DNA of 64,000 nt from Thermobrachium celere DSM 8682 (lineage in GTDB: Bacteria > Bacillota > Clostridia > Clostridiales > Caloramatoraceae). A program made the translations under genes and the position numbers. Positions 26,362 through 34,013 of the stretch are shown here, one piece after another; the stretch's first letter is position 1, and the number at the start of each line of letters is the position of its first letter. Location of the stretch: the NCBI RefSeq assembly GCF_000430995.1, contig NZ_HF952018.1, positions 24,981 to 88,980 on the forward strand. The letters are read 5' to 3'. The notes under the pieces were generated by a model that was given only the letters and a program-made list of their open reading frames with translations, was not told where the DNA came from and did not search any database.

Positions 26362-26626
26362 ATATTTAGAAAAGATAGAAAAAATGAGAGAGGAATTAAA
26401 TCAAATTACATTAGAAATATTAAAAAGGTCAGATGATGAAAATGTAAGCATTACTGATTTAGAAGATAAAATTAAAGGCTTAAAGGAAGAAATAAAAAGG
26501 CTCAAAAAATTAAAGAAACAGCAGGAGAAGATGGAAGAGTTATTAGAGAAAAAAGAGGATATCATAAGGGAAATCCAAAGAACCAAGGAAAAGCACACAA
26601 AGAGAAGGCATAAAAGGAAACATTAG
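26345..26626 (+). CDS. Small coiled-coil protein with basic tail
   Basis: 93 residues. Start ATG 26345 has GAGGGG upstream and lies inside the 3' end of the preceding cotS-like gene. Almost the whole protein is a Lys/Glu heptad-type coiled coil (about 1-75), ending in a basic His/Lys/Arg tail (KEKHTKRRHKRKH). No cysteine. Its place between coat-kinase genes and its strong site suggest a structural coat or linker protein. Family unknown. Confidence 0.65.
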   Translation: MENIDKYLEKIEKMREELNQITLEILKRSDDENVSITDLEDKIKGLKEEIKRLKKLKKQQEKMEELLEKKEDIIREIQRTKEKHTKRRHKRKH

Positions 26627-26636
26627 GAGTGATTTT

Positions 26637-27533
26637 ATGGAATTAAAGGGTGATAAAATAAAAAAGGTTGAAAAGGTTGAGGATGGGTATGTAGTTTATA
26701 TGCTAGATAAAATATATCATTTAAAGAAGGTAAATATCAAAGAGTCTGAATTGCTTTTTATTAATGAGGTTATTGAATATGTAAATAACAAGGGATTTGA
26801 TAATATAATAAAATTCCAAAGATTATCTAACGGAAAACCCTATATGAAATATGAAGGGGATGTGTATGTAGTTATTGATAACTATAATTTAATTGATTTA
26901 AAGAAGGATATAAATGCCTTATGCTATGCTAGTTTATTATCAAAATTTCATGCAACAGCTAAAGGTTTTGTAGCAAAGTTTGAAATTAAACCTAGTGTTG
27001 TATGGGGGAAGCGATTAGAAAAATATAAGAATTTATATAGAGTTTTGGAAAAGTTCATAGATGAGGTAAGTAGTAAAAGTAAGCATAATGAATTTGAACA
27101 ACAAGTAATTCCTTATTTGGATGAATTAAAATCAAGAAGCAAAAAATCGATGAAGGTACTAAGAAGTTTTAGTTATATAGATCTGCTTGAGACTAGCATG
27201 AAAAACAAAGAAATTGTGCTTTATGATATAGGGAAAAATTCACTAGCAGAAAAAGATAGTAGACATTTTATATATAATGTCTTTGACATTTCATATGGAT
27301 TGATTGAGGAAGATTTAGCAGTGCTAATAAAAAAATGCAATAAAAATTTAAAAGAGAATATTATAGATATATACAAAGAGAACTCACCAAGAGAATTAAA
27401 TATAGATGTTCTAGAGGCATATATTCTATTTCCAGAAAATACACTAAAGGTTATAAGGGATTACGTTAAACAAAGGGATTTAAGTTTAATTGATAAATTT
27501 AAAAAGGCCTCTATTAAGGATGGAGTGAGGTGA
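26637..27533 (+). CDS. Degenerate CotS-like protein (probable pseudokinase)
   Basis: 298 residues, shorter than its paralogues (330-338). The overall pattern is kept (YHLKKVN in the N-lobe; LLSKFHATAKGFVAKFE; C-terminal DVLEAYILFPENTLKVI), but the catalytic loop CHHDxxxHN is replaced by LYDIGKNSLAE, so the HHD and the asparagine are lost; a later FD pair remains. Reading frame and ribosome site are intact, so it looks maintained rather than decaying. It may be a structural or regulatory partner of the active copies on both sides. Confidence 0.65.
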   Translation: MELKGDKIKKVEKVEDGYVVYMLDKIYHLKKVNIKESELLFINEVIEYVNNKGFDNIIKFQRLSNGKPYMKYEGDVYVVIDNYNLIDLKKDINALCYASLLSKFHATAKGFVAKFEIKPSVVWGKRLEKYKNLYRVLEKFIDEVSSKSKHNEFEQQVIPYLDELKSRSKKSMKVLRSFSYIDLLETSMKNKEIVLYDIGKNSLAEKDSRHFIYNVFDISYGLIEEDLAVLIKKCNKNLKENIIDIYKENSPRELNIDVLEAYILFPENTLKVIRDYVKQRDLSLIDKFKKASIKDGVR

Positions 27534-27537
27534 ATAT

Positions 27538-28554
27538 ATGGAGTATAAATTTAGAGATAAGGTTTATTTATCAACTTATATGTTAGATGCTGAATTGTTT
27601 GATAAGTATAATTTTTTAGTTGAAGATGCTGTTCCAATAAGATCAGTTTTTATTTTAAAGACAAATGAAGGGCTAAAGATATTAAAGAAAGTGGATTATA
27701 AAATTGAAGAGATTGAGTATATATATGAGGTATTAAATCATATAAGAAGGAGCTACCCCTATATTATAAATTTTAAACAGAGTGTTGAAGGTAAACCTTA
27801 TGTGGAGTATGAAGGCGGAGTTTATGTTGTGTTTGATTTAATAGAAGGACGTGAATGTATATATGAAAATCCTGTGGATTTACTTGGTGCCTCAAGATCA
27901 CTTGCAAAGCTTCATAATGCTTCAAATGGAATAAAAGTTAAAGATATTAGAAACAATCTTTACAAAATGGATAGTAACATTATCAAAAAGATAAAGGAAC
28001 TTAATATGTGTAGGGATTTTGCAGACCTCCACGTTAATAAGACTGATTTTGATAGGCTCTTTTTAGAGTATGCAGATTACTATATAGAACAAGCAAATCT
28101 TTCACTAAAAGAGCTTCAGGAATCAGACTATAGAAAGCTTTGTAGAGATAAATATGTTTTGTGCCATCATGATTTAGCACACCACAATATAATTGTGGAC
28201 AATGAGGATAACTACTATTTTGTAGACTTTGATTACTGCATGATAGACTTACCATATCATGATTTGTGCAATTTTATTACAAAGGCAATAAAACATAATA
28301 TGTGGAATGTTGATATGGCAGATACAATACTTCAAGGATATTCAATGATAAGAAAACTAGAACCAAATGAGTTAAAGGTTTTATATGCATATCTTTTATT
28401 TCCACAGGATTTTTACGATATAACAATAAGCTATTATATGAAAACAAGAGGTTGGGATGAAGATGAATTTTTTGAAAAGCTTAAGAGAAAGGCAGAATAT
28501 AAAGAGGATAGAGAAAAGTTCCTAAAGGATTTTAAAGAGCTTATACAAATTTAA
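27538..28554 (+). CDS. CotS-like spore coat kinase-fold protein, copy 2
   Basis: 338 residues. Kinase motifs intact: N-lobe KILKKVDY, catalytic loop LCHHDLAHHN, metal aspartate in YFVDFDYCMID, and the C-terminal LLFPQDFYDITISYYMKT. Also the IxGREC motif shared with copy 3 (DLIEGRECIYENP). It lies 4 bases after the pseudokinase and is probably the last gene of the four-gene run starting at 25369. Confidence 0.85.
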   Translation: MEYKFRDKVYLSTYMLDAELFDKYNFLVEDAVPIRSVFILKTNEGLKILKKVDYKIEEIEYIYEVLNHIRRSYPYIINFKQSVEGKPYVEYEGGVYVVFDLIEGRECIYENPVDLLGASRSLAKLHNASNGIKVKDIRNNLYKMDSNIIKKIKELNMCRDFADLHVNKTDFDRLFLEYADYYIEQANLSLKELQESDYRKLCRDKYVLCHHDLAHHNIIVDNEDNYYFVDFDYCMIDLPYHDLCNFITKAIKHNMWNVDMADTILQGYSMIRKLEPNELKVLYAYLLFPQDFYDITISYYMKTRGWDEDEFFEKLKRKAEYKEDREKFLKDFKELIQI

Positions 28555-28583
28555 AAGTGCTGCTATAGGGCAGCACTTATTTT
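28555..28583. terminator. Bidirectional terminator between cotS copy 2 and GT4 copy B
   Basis: AAGTGCTGC (28555-28563) and GCAGCACTT (28570-28578), 6-base loop, followed by ATTTTAT. It separates convergent genes. Confidence 0.75.
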
Positions 28584-29694
28584 ATGAATTCAAAATTTCA
28601 ATTGTTTCTACAGCTGTTTTCTTCCATGAATACATGCTACTTCTTTTTAGGGACTTTAGAACCATTTTAAAATACAAGGTCTCATCATTTAATAGAAGGA
28701 GCATTTTTTCTTTTATATCATCCACATCATATGGATTAATATATAATGTATCTTCACCTAAAATTTCTGGTATAGATGTTTTATTTGAAGCTATAGTTGG
28801 TGTTCCACAGGCCATTGCTTCAAGAGGTGGAAGACCAAATCCCTCATAAAATGAAGGATAAACAAATATCTTTGCAGCGTTATAAAATATTGGTAGTTCC
28901 TCAACAGGAACATATCCTGTAAATATTACATCATCCTTTAGATTAAGCTTATATGATAGGTCCCTGTAATCATAGTAGGATCTGCCCTTTTTACCTAGTA
29001 TAACAAGTTTAATAGGCTTTTTATATTTTTCCTTTAAAAGTGCAAAGGCCTGTATAAGTCCCTTTATGTTTTTTCTAGGGCTAAATCCACCAACATATAA
29101 TATAAATTCTTCATCTATACCATAATTTCTTTTAACAAAGTTTTTGCATACTTCTTTATCCATCGGAACATAGAATTCTTCTGCTGCAAGGTAGGTTACA
29201 TATATTTTATCTTCAGGAAAACCCAGCGTTTCTGAAATGTCCTTCTTTGAAAAGTTTGAAACGGTAATTATTCCATCAATCCTTTTTATTATTTGAGGAA
29301 CTTCCTTAAGATAAATATCAAGATATTGTGGCCCTACAGTTTCAGGCATTTTATATGGAATGACATCATGAAGTGTTATAAAAAACTTGCACATCTTTTC
29401 AGAGGGTAGTCCTATACCGTTTTGTGGAACAAGATACACATCTATACCAGTGTTGCTTATTACATTAGGAATATATACATCTTCCCAGAAAGTATCTTTA
29501 CTTCTATCATCAATAATATTTACTTTTATATTACTTGGAATATCCAAATCAGAGTTGTTTTCGTTTGGTAAAAAGAAGGTATAATTATTTATTTTGTCTA
29601 GCCTACAGATGTTATATATAAGCTGATATGTGTATGTGCCAATTCCAGTTCCACGATACCATCTTGCAGCACGTGCATCAATTCCTATTTTCAT
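28582..29694 (-). CDS. Family 4 glycosyltransferase (CotSA-like), copy B
   Basis: 370 residues, strongly similar by eye to the product of 24101-25225: same starts ([20 protein letters not shown]), [51 protein letters not shown] and the E-x7-E in [17 protein letters not shown]. It is divergent from the third CotS-like gene. The pair therefore repeats the module GT4(-)/cotS(+) just upstream, pointing to a tandem duplication. Confidence 0.88.
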   Translation of the reverse strand: MKIGIDARAARWYRGTGIGTYTYQLIYNICRLDKINNYTFFLPNENNSDLDIPSNIKVNIIDDRSKDTFWEDVYIPNVISNTGIDVYLVPQNGIGLPSEKMCKFFITLHDVIPYKMPETVGPQYLDIYLKEVPQIIKRIDGIITVSNFSKKDISETLGFPEDKIYVTYLAAEEFYVPMDKEVCKNFVKRNYGIDEEFILYVGGFSPRKNIKGLIQAFALLKEKYKKPIKLVILGKKGRSYYDYRDLSYKLNLKDDVIFTGYVPVEELPIFYNAAKIFVYPSFYEGFGLPPLEAMACGTPTIASNKTSIPEILGEDTLYINPYDVDDIKEKMLLLLNDETLYFKMVLKSLKRSSMYSWKKTAVETIEILNS

Positions 29695-29845
29695 CTTTAC
29701 ACCTTTATAAATAATTTCTACTATATCATAATATGTATTAATTTATAAAATGTGAAAAAGGTATATAAGTAGTTTAATAAATTTATCTTTCTTTTGGAAT
29801 AGTTGTATAAATTGTAACATAAAAATGAATAAAGGGGGTGGAAGT

Positions 29846-30838
29846 ATGGTTAGAGAAACTGAAATATCAAATCAGTTTGGTTTTAGAATATATGATTGTA
29901 TTCCTAAAAAGGGAGTGTACCTATTAAAAACTGATAAAGGAGATAAGTGTTTAAAGAAAATATCCTATGGAATACAAAAATTAAATTACATCTACAAAGC
30001 TAAAAACCATATAATTGAAAATGGTTTTGATAAGGTTGATAGATATAATCTTTCCCTTAATAATACACCTTATGCTTTAGTTAACGAAGACATCTATATT
30101 GTAACAGACTGGATTGATGGGAGAGAATGTGATTTTAAAGTATTAGATGATGTAAAGATTGCTGCAAGGACATTGGCAAAATTCCATATTGCAGCAAGGG
30201 GATTTGATTTAGAGGAAAATTTAAAGGTTAGATGCGACATAGGGAAATTACCTTATACTTTGGAAAAGAGGCTTAGAACATTAAAGAAAATGAAGGATAT
30301 GGCACATAAAAATAAAAAGAAGACTGAGTTTGATATGCTCTATTTATCTAATGTTGATAGTTTTTATGAACTTGCAAAGCAGGCATATGAAGCATTAAAC
30401 TTAGAGGTTTATAAAGCCCTTTGTGAAAAATCATTAAGTGAAAAGGTTTTGTGCCATCATGATTATACTTATCATAATATATTAATAAAGAGTCCAGAAG
30501 AGGTGTATATTGTTGACTTTGATTATTTAAAATCTGAAGTACAAGTTTATGATTTATCTACTCTTATTGTTAAGACTTTAAAGAGAGTAGATTGGAATTT
30601 AGATTACGCAAAAGATATTTTAAAGGAATATACAAGTATTAAGGAACTTACAAGTGAAGAAAAGCATGTTCTAAAGGTTTTATTAAGATTTCCTCAGAGA
30701 TTTTGGAGGCTTGCAAATAGGTATTATTATAAAGAGGCAACTTGGACAGAGACAACTTTCCTAAAGAAGATGAAGGAAATAGTTGATGAAAAGGAAAAAT
30801 ATTTAGAGTTCTTAAGCAAGTTAGATGAGATATTGTAA
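29846..30838 (+). CDS. CotS-like spore coat kinase-fold protein, copy 3
   Basis: 330 residues with intact motifs: N-lobe CLKKISYG, catalytic loop LCHHDYTYHN, metal aspartate in YIVDFDYL, and WIDGRECDF. C-terminal LLRFPQRFWRLANRYYYKEA is typical of the family. Start ATG 29846 has GGGGGTGG upstream, whereas the earlier in-frame ATG 29825 has no site. Last gene before yabG, followed by a long terminator hairpin. Confidence 0.85.
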   Translation: MVRETEISNQFGFRIYDCIPKKGVYLLKTDKGDKCLKKISYGIQKLNYIYKAKNHIIENGFDKVDRYNLSLNNTPYALVNEDIYIVTDWIDGRECDFKVLDDVKIAARTLAKFHIAARGFDLEENLKVRCDIGKLPYTLEKRLRTLKKMKDMAHKNKKKTEFDMLYLSNVDSFYELAKQAYEALNLEVYKALCEKSLSEKVLCHHDYTYHNILIKSPEEVYIVDFDYLKSEVQVYDLSTLIVKTLKRVDWNLDYAKDILKEYTSIKELTSEEKHVLKVLLRFPQRFWRLANRYYYKEATWTETTFLKKMKEIVDEKEKYLEFLSKLDEIL

Positions 30839-30856
30839 GTATGTATAGAAAAACAA

Positions 30857-30920
30857 AAATGACATGAAGAAGGTTTAGATGTATTTTAAATACTTCTAAC
30901 CTTATTCATGTCATTTATTT
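30857..30920 (+). terminator. Long hairpin terminator after cotS copy 3
   Basis: A stem of roughly 29 bp with a few mismatches: AAATGACATGAAG at the 5' side pairs with the 3' part TTCATGTCATTT; T-rich downstream. Confidence 0.85.
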
Positions 30921-30922
30921 TT

Positions 30923-30951
30923 AACCTATTATTTAGTTATTTCATATTATA
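30923..30951 (+). promoter_or_regulatory. Candidate sigma-K promoter of yabG
   Basis: AACC at 30923-30926, a 16-base spacer and CATATTATA at 30943-30951 fit the sigma-K consensus mACm-N16-CATAnnnTA. In B. subtilis yabG is a sigma-K gene. The leader would be very short, since the ribosome site lies at 30956-30963. Confidence 0.5.
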
Positions 30952-30969
30952 TACAAAGGAGGTGAAGTT

Positions 30970-31842
30970 ATGGAGGAATTCAAAGTGGGGGACATTGTGG
31001 TAAGAAAATCCTATGGCGGAGATGTGTATTTTAAAATTATGGAAATAGTAAAAAAGCAGGATGGAAGCAATCTCTATATTTTAAAGGGCACAAACTATAG
31101 ACTAATTGCTGATGCTCAAGAAGAAGATTTAGAAAAACCTCCTATGTCAAAGATAACAAAGGATGAGGATGAAAGTTTAAAGAGGGTAAATACCCTTATA
31201 AAAAAAGCTGTACTTCAGAGGAGAAATCAAGGGACCTTTCAGCGAATAAACACCCCGAGTACTAATTCTAATATAACCTTTGGACGACCGGGGAAGGTCC
31301 TTCATATAGATGGAGATATGGAATATTTAAATATATGCCTTAAGGGTTATAAACAGCTAGGAATTGAGGCGTATGGAAGGTTTGTACCAGAGGTCAGACA
31401 ACCTGATGTTGTGTTGGAACTTTTAAGTGAGATAAGGCCAGATATATTAGTTTTGACGGGGCATGATGCAATGCTAAAGGGAAGTCAGGATTATAAAAGT
31501 TTAGATAGCTACAGAAACTCAAGATATTTTGTAGAGGCTGTAAGAAGAGCAAGGGAATATGAGCCGTCTTATGATGATTTAGTTATATTTGCAGGTGCTT
31601 GTCAATCCTTCTATGAGGCATTAATTGAGGCTGGAGCAAACTTTGCAAGTTCTCCTAACAGAGTTTTTATTCATGCTATGGATCCAGTTTTTATATGTGA
31701 GAAGATAGCATTTTCAAGTATTTCCAAATTTTTAAATCCAAAGGAAATAGTTGATAGTACAATTACAGGAATAAAGGGTATAGGTGGGCTTGAAACTAGA
31801 GGTAAATACAGAGAAGGGCTACCTAAATCACCTTATGCATAG
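30970..31842 (+). CDS. yabG: Sporulation-specific protease YabG
   Basis: Mother-cell protease that trims coat and cortex-associated proteins late in sporulation. 290 residues; N-terminal SH3-like part (VGDIVVRKSYGGDVYFKI), then the peptidase domain. Family residues seen: His165 in VLTGHDAMLKGS and Cys211 in FAGACQSFYEA, the likely catalytic pair. The C-terminus GIGGLETRGKYREGLP is well conserved in the family. In B. subtilis yabG follows rsmA directly; here it follows the coat gene cluster and precedes the SpoIID-amidase fusion by 11 bases. Confidence 0.93.
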   Translation: MEEFKVGDIVVRKSYGGDVYFKIMEIVKKQDGSNLYILKGTNYRLIADAQEEDLEKPPMSKITKDEDESLKRVNTLIKKAVLQRRNQGTFQRINTPSTNSNITFGRPGKVLHIDGDMEYLNICLKGYKQLGIEAYGRFVPEVRQPDVVLELLSEIRPDILVLTGHDAMLKGSQDYKSLDSYRNSRYFVEAVRRAREYEPSYDDLVIFAGACQSFYEALIEAGANFASSPNRVFIHAMDPVFICEKIAFSSISKFLNPKEIVDSTITGIKGIGGLETRGKYREGLPKSPYA

Positions 31843-31853
31843 GTGGGGTGTTT

Positions 31854-33167
31854 ATGAAAATAATGGGTGTACCATTAAGAAACTTGGTTTTAAATAGCAT
31901 TCTTGTTTTAGATTTAGATATTTTTAATTTGCCCTTTGAGGTTTTAAAGGCTCTCATTACTCTAAAGAGAAGTGAACTTATAGTTCATGTAAAAAACTCA
32001 GGTTTTTATAAAAAAGAATATTCAGGTAGTATAAACACTGATAAGTTTGATGAATTAGATAGTGATAAAAAGAGCATATTAAATAGGGCTTATGATGAAA
32101 CAGAAGGGATTGTTGTTATAAACAATTCCGAACCAGTAGCACTCTTTTTTACTAAATGTTGTTGTGGTGGAACTGCAAATTCAGAGGCTATATTGGGATA
32201 TAAAATTAATTATTTAAGGAAGGTTCTATGTAAAAGATGTAGTCAAAGGTGTGAGGAGATAAAAGTAGACTGTAGCAAAATAGCTGAAACTTTAGGATGT
32301 AAAATTAACTACAAAGAACAAATTAGGGAAATGATTAAAGATGTATCAAGGGATGATACTGGAAGGATTAGAAAATTAAATTTACTTGGAAAGGAGATTA
32401 CGGGAGATAAATTAGTTGAAATTTTAAATTTAAAGAGTAATAGGGTTTATTTTAAAGAAGACAGTATAGTATTTAAAGTATTAGGAGAAGGCCTAGGGCT
32501 TGGTATATGCATAGAAGGTGCATGTAGTATGGCCGGCGAAAATAAAGACTTTAAAGATATAATAGAATACTATTATACAGGAGTAGAATTTATTAAATTA
32601 GATGAGTATAAAATAATAAATACTCTTGAGGGAAGGAAAATAGTGATAGATGCAGGTCACGGTGGAAGAGATTTAGGACATGTAAATGGAGATTTTGTAG
32701 AGAAGGATTTGAATTTAAACATTGCACTTAAATTATGTGAGCTATTAAAACTTAAGGGTGCAGAGTGTATCTTAACAAGGGAAAAGGATGAGGATGTTAC
32801 ACTTTCGGATAGAGTAAAACTTATAAACAAAAGAAGGCCTGATATATTCATTAGCATACATCAAAATGGTTTTCCTCAAGAAAGCGTCAATGGAATTGAG
32901 GTCTACTGTTTTAAGGATGATAAGGATGCATTAAATTTAGCAAATAAAATATTAAAAAGAATTTCAGAGGATGTAAAAATTAAAAATAGAGGTTGTAGGG
33001 ATGGAGATTATTTTATATTGAGGGAAAGTAAGAGTACAGGTATTGTGGTTGAATGCTTATATATTACAGGTAATGTGGATAGTAAATTAATAAATGACGA
33101 CAATTTAGATAAAATAGCAGAGGCTATGTTTAAAGGAATTTGTGAATATTTTGAGGTTAGTATTTAG
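31854..33167 (+). CDS. Fusion of a degenerate SpoIID-like domain and an Amidase_3 (CwlD-type) domain
   Basis: 437 residues. N-terminal about 255 residues follow SpoIID order: FEVLKALITLKRSELI at the place of the catalytic helix, YDETEGIVVINNSEPVALFF, CCCGGTANSEAI, then GEGLGLGICIEGACSMA in place of GHGVGMSQYGA, and IIEYYYTGVEFIKL. The catalytic Glu of SpoIID and the GHG histidine are missing, and extra cysteines (CCC, CKRCSQRC) appear. The C-terminal about 180 residues form an N-acetylmuramoyl-L-alanine amidase: VIDAGHGGRDLG, EKDLNLNIALKL, FISIHQNG and a glutamate in VVECLY, so the zinc site is complete. No signal peptide, so it probably acts as a mother-cell or late released enzyme. Start ATG 31854, just after yabG. 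Confidence 0.75.
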   Translation: MKIMGVPLRNLVLNSILVLDLDIFNLPFEVLKALITLKRSELIVHVKNSGFYKKEYSGSINTDKFDELDSDKKSILNRAYDETEGIVVINNSEPVALFFTKCCCGGTANSEAILGYKINYLRKVLCKRCSQRCEEIKVDCSKIAETLGCKINYKEQIREMIKDVSRDDTGRIRKLNLLGKEITGDKLVEILNLKSNRVYFKEDSIVFKVLGEGLGLGICIEGACSMAGENKDFKDIIEYYYTGVEFIKLDEYKIINTLEGRKIVIDAGHGGRDLGHVNGDFVEKDLNLNIALKLCELLKLKGAECILTREKDEDVTLSDRVKLINKRRPDIFISIHQNGFPQESVNGIEVYCFKDDKDALNLANKILKRISEDVKIKNRGCRDGDYFILRESKSTGIVVECLYITGNVDSKLINDDNLDKIAEAMFKGICEYFEVSI

Positions 33168-33220
33168 TTGTGGTAATGCCAAGATGTTTATAAAATGTCT
33201 TGGCATTACCACAACTTTTT
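33167..33220 (+). terminator. Strong terminator after the SpoIID-amidase gene
   Basis: A 19-bp stem (33167-33185 with 33197-33215, one G-U pair), 11-base loop and TTTTT. Confidence 0.95.
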
Positions 33221-33321
33221 GTCAAACTTAATAATAGCATATTTACATGAGTATTTAAGAGATTTAAAGAAGATAGAGGATGTTAATAAAAAATTTAAAA
33301 ATAGTAAACATAAAATAATCG

Positions 33322-33350
33322 TTGACTTTAGGTAAAAATGCTGTTAAAAT
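33322..33350 (+). promoter_or_regulatory. veg upstream promoter
   Basis: TTGACT at 33322-33327 and TAAAAT at 33345-33350 with a 17-base spacer. Confidence 0.75.
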
Positions 33351-33362
33351 AAATTATTTTAT

Positions 33363-33391
33363 TTGACAAAATAAAGTTGTTGGAGTAAAAT
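33363..33391 (+). promoter_or_regulatory. veg downstream promoter
   Basis: TTGACA at 33363-33368 and TAAAAT at 33386-33391, 17-base spacer. Together with the upstream one this gives tandem near-consensus sigma-A promoters, as for the strongly expressed B. subtilis veg. Confidence 0.85.
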
Positions 33392-33418
33392 TGTATTTGT
33401 GGAAAGAGGGTGTTTGTT

Positions 33419-33676
33419 ATGAAGGGAAGAGAACTTTTAGAAGCCATCAAAAAAAATATCGATGAGCATGTAGGCGAAAAGGTTCTTTTAAAGGCAAACA
33501 ACGGTAGAAAAAAGGTTTTAGTTAAAGAAGGAATATTAGAGCAAACATACCCAAATATATTCGTAGTTAGAGTTGAAGCAAGTGACAATACAACAAGAGT
33601 AATATCATACAGCTATTCCGACATATTAACTAAAAATGTTCAAATAGTTTTTGAAAACAACGAAGTGGCAATTTGA
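33419..33676 (+). CDS. veg: Veg family protein
   Basis: 85-residue, highly expressed protein of unknown exact role; in B. subtilis Veg affects biofilm control and spore outgrowth. The sequence shows a small Sm-like beta domain (GEKVLLKANNGRKKVLVKEG, then FVVRVEASDNTTRVISYSYS). The start at 33419 has AAAGAGGG upstream; an in-frame GTG at 33410 is closer to that site than usual. Conserved neighbourhood (yabG-veg-...-ispE) supports the call. Confidence 0.93.
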   Translation: MKGRELLEAIKKNIDEHVGEKVLLKANNGRKKVLVKEGILEQTYPNIFVVRVEASDNTTRVISYSYSDILTKNVQIVFENNEVAI

Positions 33677-33685
33677 CGTAAATAT

Positions 33686-33722
33686 AAAAATTTAGGCTGC
33701 ATTCTGCAGCCTAAATTTTTTT
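33686..33722 (+). terminator. veg terminator
   Basis: AAAAATTTAGGCTGCA and TGCAGCCTAAATTTTT form a 16-bp stem with a short loop and a T-rich 3' arm. Confidence 0.95.
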
Positions 33723-33730
33723 GACAAAAA

Positions 33731-33764
33731 ACACAAAAACCACCGGGGTGGGTGGTTTTTGTGT
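33731..33764 (+). repeat. Second hairpin directly behind the veg terminator
   Basis: ACACAAAAACCACC (33731-33744) and GGTGGTTTTTGTGT (33751-33764): perfect 14-bp stem with loop GGGGTG. No T-tract follows. It may be a back-up terminator or the start of a leader. The rest of the 33765-33950 gap shows only AT-rich sequence without a recognised signal. Confidence 0.6.
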
Positions 33765-33953
33765 GGGGTTATGGGTTTGGCAGCTTATTTTTAAAATAGG
33801 GGGATAAAAGATTAAGGTTTCTTTAGGGTATTGAGAATTTATGAGAGGTTATATGGTCATCAACAATTATTTATTTTAAACAAAATAAGAAAAATGTCAA
33901 TATATATCGAAAAAAGAAGTAATATTAAAAAAATTCTTTAAATAATGTTTTAG

Positions 33954-33982
33954 TCATAAAAAAACTACAGGCATTATATACT
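33954..33982 (+). promoter_or_regulatory. Candidate sigma-E promoter of sipL
   Basis: TCATAAA at 33954-33960, 14 bases, then TATATACT at 33975-33982; this compares with KMATATW-N14-CATACAHT (6 of 7 and 6 of 8). C. difficile sipL is transcribed by sigma-E. Confidence 0.4.
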
Positions 33983-34013
33983 ATATTAGGTAATTTAGGG
34001 TGGGAGGGATATA

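Noticed and set aside
4238..30969. Calling the 26.7-kb block a recent genomic island
   Set aside because: No integrase, attachment repeats, tRNA or codon shift was seen at its borders.
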